Source of the DNA: Lachnospiraceae bacterium
GTDB taxonomy: Bacteria > Bacillota_A > Clostridia > Lachnospirales > Lachnospiraceae
Reading direction: 5' to 3'
Length of the DNA: 8,675 nucleotides
Assembly: GCA_017464045.1 (NCBI GenBank)
Contig: JAFUEG010000109.1
Span: forward strand, 1-8,675
Under the pieces are notes generated by a model. It made no database searches, was not told the DNA's origin, and saw only the letters and a list, made by a program, of their open reading frames with translations. A program made the translations under genes and the position numbers. Shown here piece by piece: positions 5,151 through 8,675 of the stretch (position 1 is its first letter; each line of letters opens with the position of its first letter).

Positions 5151-7671
5151 ATGCCATATAGAAAACTTTGGTAAATTTAGTGATTTTACCAAAGAGTTTG
5201 ATGATAAAAATGTAATATGTGAAGAAAACGGTTGGGGTAAAAGTACTCTTGCAGCCTTTATTAAGGTTATGCTTTACGGCTTTGATAATGACAGCAAAAG
5301 AGATGAATATGAAAATGAAAGAAAAAGATTCAAACCGTGGCAGGGCGGTGTCTATGGAGGACAGTTGGTATTTGAGGCAGGAGGAAAGGTTTACGAGGCA
5401 TCAAGAGTGTTCGGTACTAAGGATAAGGATGATATATTTGTTTTAAAGGATGAAACCACTGGTTTGGAAAGCAGTGATTACAGTAAAAAGCTTGGAGAGG
5501 AACTTTTTGGCCTTGACAGCAAATCCTTTACAAGAAGTATATTTGTGTCACAAAATGCCTGTGATACAAGTGTTACAGATGGAATTAGCGCAAAATTAGG
5601 AAACCTTACCGACAGTACTGATGATATAAATAATTATGAAAAGGCAAGTACAAGACTTGCCGATATACTTAATTCCATGAGTCCTAAGCGTTCTACGGGA
5701 GATATCTACAGACAAAAAGATAAGATGACCGAGCTTAAGCAGATTATATCTCAGAGAACCGATTTGGAAAACTCATTTGATAATCTGGTTACGCTTAATA
5801 AGAAAGAAAAGGCTGCTATCGAAACTTTGAAGGATGAACAACAGATTTGGAGTAAAAGACAGCAGGATACAAGCAGATTTAAGGATTTAGAAATAAAAAA
5901 GAATGACTACGAAAGAATTAATAAGTTATTTGATGAAAAAAAGAATATTTATGAGAAGGAAAAAGCAATATTTAAGGAAGAAATTCCTGACAAAGAGGTA
6001 CTTGAAAGTAAGCTTGAATCAGCATATTCTCTTTCAGAGAAAAAAAGAGCACTTAGCATATATAAATTAAACGATGAAGAAAATGAAAAGCTTTCCGGTA
6101 TTGATAAGGTTTTGGCAGATGAGGTTTCTAAGCTTGAGGAAGAAAAGCAGGCGGTGCAATTACTTGAAAATGAAATAAAGGATGATGAGATTGAATTAAT
6201 AAATGAGTATCAAGCATTAAAGACAGATGAATTAAAAAAAGCTGTCGAAACTGATAAGGGCGATATAGACAATACAGAAATAAATAAAACCGATACTGAG
6301 ATAGAAAAAACAAAAACTGAAAACAATATTGGGGATAATAAGATTAATAATAAAGACGGTATAAAATCAGATAAGGACTATTCAAGGCTTTTTATAAGAG
6401 ATGTTATTTATCTGATAATCGGAATTGCATGTCTGATTCTTGTATTAAATCTTAAAAAGGTTATACCTGCACTTGTTGCGCTGATGGCAATTGCACTGCT
6501 TGTATTAATAATTGGATTATTTGTAAATATATATAATTATATCAGTTTGAAAATAAATAAATATATTTCTGCTTCATATAACAGCAGTAAAATGATTACT
6601 TATATACCGAAAAAAGATGATAATTATTTATCAAATGATAACAACCGCTTAGATAATGAAGTAGTTTCTGTAAATAATAATCAGATGAATGATGAAAAAG
6701 AACAGTTAATCAGACGAAAAGAGGAAAGTATAAAACTAAAAAAAGAAAAGCTTAGTGATAAGCGGTTAAGAATAAAAGAAATGGAAAAGCTTCATGAGCA
6801 AAATCAATATATAAAGAATAATCTTACCGAAAAGAAGAATAATTATATAAAGATAAATGATGAGTATAAGAGTACTTATGATGAGGTTAAAAAATATATT
6901 ATCAGTATAGGTTTTGAGCCAGAGGAGGATATGTATAAGCAACTTGATTTTCTGGAAGAAAAAACCAGAGATATTGAACAATTAAAGGCAGAGTTTTATA
7001 AAGTCTCAAAAGAAAAGGAATTATTTAAAATAAATAACGATGTAGATTCTATTTTAAATACCAAGGAAGTTGATACAAAGTATTCTTTAACCGAAATCGA
7101 TGAGAATTTAAGAAGAATAGGCGTTGAAATTGAAAATCATAATAAAAATATCTCAGGTTATAACCGCCAGATAGATGAGCTTGAGGAAAAACTTGAATAT
7201 TTAAATGAATGCGAAAATGAACTTGATGAATTAAATGAAAGTTATGAAAAAAAGATTCATAAGTTTAAGCTGCTCAAAGAAACAGGATCATTGCTTGAAG
7301 AGGCAAAGGCAGCATTTACAGCGAAATATACTGCTCCTATAAAAAAAGGTTTTGATAAATATTACGGCATGATTACAGGTGAACCGGATAATACATACAG
7401 ACTAGATGCCAATATTAGTCTTTCGCACAAAGAATTAGGGCTTGACAGAGACACAAAATTTCTTAGTATGGGATATAAGGATTTGGTTGGGGTATGTATG
7501 CGTATGGCATTGGTTGATGCTATGTTTGAAAGGGAAAAACCTTTTATAATATTTGATGATTCATTTGTGAATCTTGATAAAGATAAGGTTGATGCGGGTA
7601 TTAGGTTTATTGATAAGTTAGCTGGGGAATATCAGATTATATACTTTACCTGTCACGAAAGCAGGTCTTAA
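5137..7671 (+). CDS. YhaN/SbcC-like AAA ATPase with a central membrane hairpin
   Basis: An 844-residue SMC/Rad50-like ATPase, the expected partner of the upstream nuclease. The N-terminal half of the head holds the P-loop ENGWGKST (30-37) and a Q-loop FVSQNA (Q139). The C-terminal half holds the signature-like FLSMGYKDL (775-783) and Walker B FIIFDDSFVNLD (803-814), ending YFTCHESRS. Between them are two charged coiled-coil stretches, about 190-365 and 505-745. In the middle, where Rad50/SbcC proteins carry a CxxC zinc hook, there are two hydrophobic helices (about 423-439 and 442-463) flanked by Asn/Asp/Lys-rich linkers (about 370-415 and 475-510). A membrane-anchored layout is also a feature of B. 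subtilis YhaN (963 residues). The first P-loop glycine is Glu29, apparently normal for this subfamily. AGAGGA at 5123-5128 is eight bases before the ATG. Confidence 0.88.
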   Translation: MKIIRCHIENFGKFSDFTKEFDDKNVICEENGWGKSTLAAFIKVMLYGFDNDSKRDEYENERKRFKPWQGGVYGGQLVFEAGGKVYEASRVFGTKDKDDIFVLKDETTGLESSDYSKKLGEELFGLDSKSFTRSIFVSQNACDTSVTDGISAKLGNLTDSTDDINNYEKASTRLADILNSMSPKRSTGDIYRQKDKMTELKQIISQRTDLENSFDNLVTLNKKEKAAIETLKDEQQIWSKRQQDTSRFKDLEIKKNDYERINKLFDEKKNIYEKEKAIFKEEIPDKEVLESKLESAYSLSEKKRALSIYKLNDEENEKLSGIDKVLADEVSKLEEEKQAVQLLENEIKDDEIELINEYQALKTDELKKAVETDKGDIDNTEINKTDTEIEKTKTENNIGDNKINNKDGIKSDKDYSRLFIRDVIYLIIGIACLILVLNLKKVIPALVALMAIALLVLIIGLFVNIYNYISLKINKYISASYNSSKMITYIPKKDDNYLSNDNNRLDNEVVSVNNNQMNDEKEQLIRRKEESIKLKKEKLSDKRLRIKEMEKLHEQNQYIKNNLTEKKNNYIKINDEYKSTYDEVKKYIISIGFEPEEDMYKQLDFLEEKTRDIEQLKAEFYKVSKEKELFKINNDVDSILNTKEVDTKYSLTEIDENLRRIGVEIENHNKNISGYNRQIDELEEKLEYLNECENELDELNESYEKKIHKFKLLKETGSLLEEAKAAFTAKYTAPIKKGFDKYYGMITGEPDNTYRLDANISLSHKELGLDRDTKFLSMGYKDLVGVCMRMALVDAMFEREKPFIIFDDSFVNLDKDKVDAGIRFIDKLAGEYQIIYFTCHESRS

Positions 7672-7747
7672 CGTTGTATTGATTATCGTATACTTTTAAG
7701 CTGCTTGTTTTTAATGCATAGAGATAATATAATTGTGGAGGCAGATT

Positions 7748-8572
7748 ATGCTTATAGAAATAATTAAAGTTATTATTATTGGAATTGTGGAAGGTATAAC
7801 CGAGTGGCTTCCTGTAAGCAGCACCGGACATATGCTTTTAGTTGATGAATTTATAAAAATGAACGTTTCTGATGAATTTAAGGAGATGTTTTTTGTTGTA
7901 ATTCAGCTTGGAGCAATTTTAGCTGTTGTTATACTTTTTTGGGATAAAATGTGGCCATTTAAGTTGGATGATAAAAAACCTGCGATAAGAAAAGAAACTT
8001 TTTCAATATGGTTTAAGGTTGTAGTGGCATGCATACCCGGAGCAGTGGTTACACTTTTATTTGATGATTATATAGAGGCGCATTTAAAGACACCGACGGT
8101 AATAGCACTTGCACTTATTTTTTATGGTATAGCTTTTATTCTGGTTGAAAACTGGAATAAAAAAAGAAAACCTAAGATTAAAGAACTTTCGGATATTACA
8201 TATAAGACTGCATTGATTATAGGTTTATTTCAGGTTTTATCGATTGTTCCGGGAACTTCACGTTCAGGTTCGACAATTATAGGTGCATTGCTTATAGGAG
8301 TTTCGAGAGTTGCAGCAGCAGAATTTACATTTTTTGTGGCTGTGCCTGTTATGTTTGGTCTTAGCTTTATCAAGATACTTAAGTTTGGACTGGCATTTTC
8401 GCATACTGAACTTGTAATATTGCTGACAGGTATGGCAGTTGCATTTGTGGTTTCAATATTTGTTATACGTTTTCTTATGAGTTATATAAGAAAGAAGGAT
8501 TTCAAATTATTTGGCTGGTACAGGATAGTTTTAGGTGTACTTGTACTTGTATACTTTGCTATAGCCGGATAA
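7748..8572 (+). CDS. uppP: Undecaprenyl-diphosphatase (UppP/BacA)
   Basis: Integral membrane phosphatase that converts undecaprenyl diphosphate to the monophosphate, recycling the carrier for peptidoglycan and other wall polymers. Raised dosage of the family confers bacitracin resistance. The 274 residues match the usual length. Motif one is EGITEWLPVSSTGH (E15, E19, H28) and motif two is PGTSRSGS (168-175, with R172), the known catalytic signatures. Hydrophobic helices fill the rest, and the C-terminus ends in a membrane span. I chose ATG 7748 because GGAGG (7736-7740) sits seven bases before it. A longer frame from TTG 7733 would swallow this ribosome site. It lies 76 bases after the ATPase gene on the same strand with no terminator between, so co-transcription is likely. 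Confidence 0.95.
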   Translation: MLIEIIKVIIIGIVEGITEWLPVSSTGHMLLVDEFIKMNVSDEFKEMFFVVIQLGAILAVVILFWDKMWPFKLDDKKPAIRKETFSIWFKVVVACIPGAVVTLLFDDYIEAHLKTPTVIALALIFYGIAFILVENWNKKRKPKIKELSDITYKTALIIGLFQVLSIVPGTSRSGSTIIGALLIGVSRVAAAEFTFFVAVPVMFGLSFIKILKFGLAFSHTELVILLTGMAVAFVVSIFVIRFLMSYIRKKDFKLFGWYRIVLGVLVLVYFAIAG

Positions 8573-8585
8573 TTAAATGATGATA

Positions 8586-8619
8586 AATAATTATAGTTTG
8601 TTTATAATTATTAATTTTT
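8586..8619 (+). terminator. Weak AT-only terminator after uppP
   Basis: A perfect 10-bp stem, AATAATTATA (8586-8595) with TATAATTATT (8603-8612), a 7-nt loop, and five T residues at 8615-8619, starting 13 bases past the uppP stop. The stem has no G-C pair, so it would be a weak terminator at best. Confidence 0.4.
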
Positions 8620-8651
8620 ATTAAATAATTCAATAACAGGAGAGATTAGAT

Positions 8652-8675
8652 ATGTCGGTACTGGAAGGTTTAGAA
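8652..8675 (+). CDS. Start of a further gene, cut by the window edge
   Basis: ATG at 8652 follows AGGAG (8638-8642) by nine bases and opens eight codons, MSVLEGLE, to the end of the window. The opening resembles the first residues of some clostridial Xaa-His (beta-Ala-His) dipeptidases, which often start with a VLE-LEP pattern. Eight residues cannot support a family call, so the product is left open. Confidence 0.6.

Noticed and set aside
7705..7733. A promoter (TTGTTT-N17-TATAAT) directly before uppP
   Set aside because: The predicted start near 7740 would fall at the end of the ribosome site and leave only about eight bases of leader, so it would not give a normally translated message.
7733..7747. 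A longer uppP start at TTG 7733
   Set aside because: The added codons cover the GGAGG ribosome site, and ATG 7748 has ideal spacing and the usual UppP N-terminus.

Overview
The window is AT-rich DNA with strong Shine-Dalgarno sites, near-consensus housekeeping promoters and a Firmicutes-style BirA operator. Its gene families (a lone bioB, a YhaO/YhaN-type nuclease-ATPase pair, UppP) point to a Gram-positive anaerobe of the Clostridia, most likely Lachnospiraceae. This placement comes from protein style and is not proven.

Layout: (1) 53-559 (+), a small zinc-ribbon protein with four membrane segments. (2) 560-758, a convergent intergenic region with a long hairpin (609-679) and a second hairpin plus T-run that ends bioB. 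(3) 759-1745 (-), biotin synthase bioB, whose reading frame is broken by an in-frame TAG eight codons after its likely ATG. (4) 1746-1989, a divergent regulatory region. It has a perfect TTGACA-N17-TATAAT promoter for bioB overlapped by a BirA operator, and two candidate promoters facing right. (5) 1990-3801 (+), a 603-residue membrane protein fused to a spermidine-synthase-like domain, with a pentapeptide repeat at its N-terminus. (6) 3802-3959, a very long hairpin (3827-3930) whose 41-nt core is related to the core of the first hairpin. (7) 3960-5060 and 5137-7671 (+), a YhaO/SbcD-like nuclease and a YhaN/SbcC-like ATPase. (8) 7748-8572 (+), undecaprenyl-diphosphatase uppP, then a weak AT-rich terminator and the first eight codons of a further gene.

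How they work together: bioB is a self-contained biotin-repressible unit, if it is still functional. The nuclease and ATPase probably form one DNA-processing complex, anchored to the membrane by a helical hairpin in the ATPase. uppP recycles the lipid carrier for cell-wall synthesis and may be co-transcribed with them. The other genes show no obvious link.

The points most worth a second look are the amber codon in bioB with a good internal restart site, the two hairpin elements with compensating base changes in their stems, and an in-frame TAA in the yhaO-like gene followed by 29 more open, protein-like codons that reach into the next gene.
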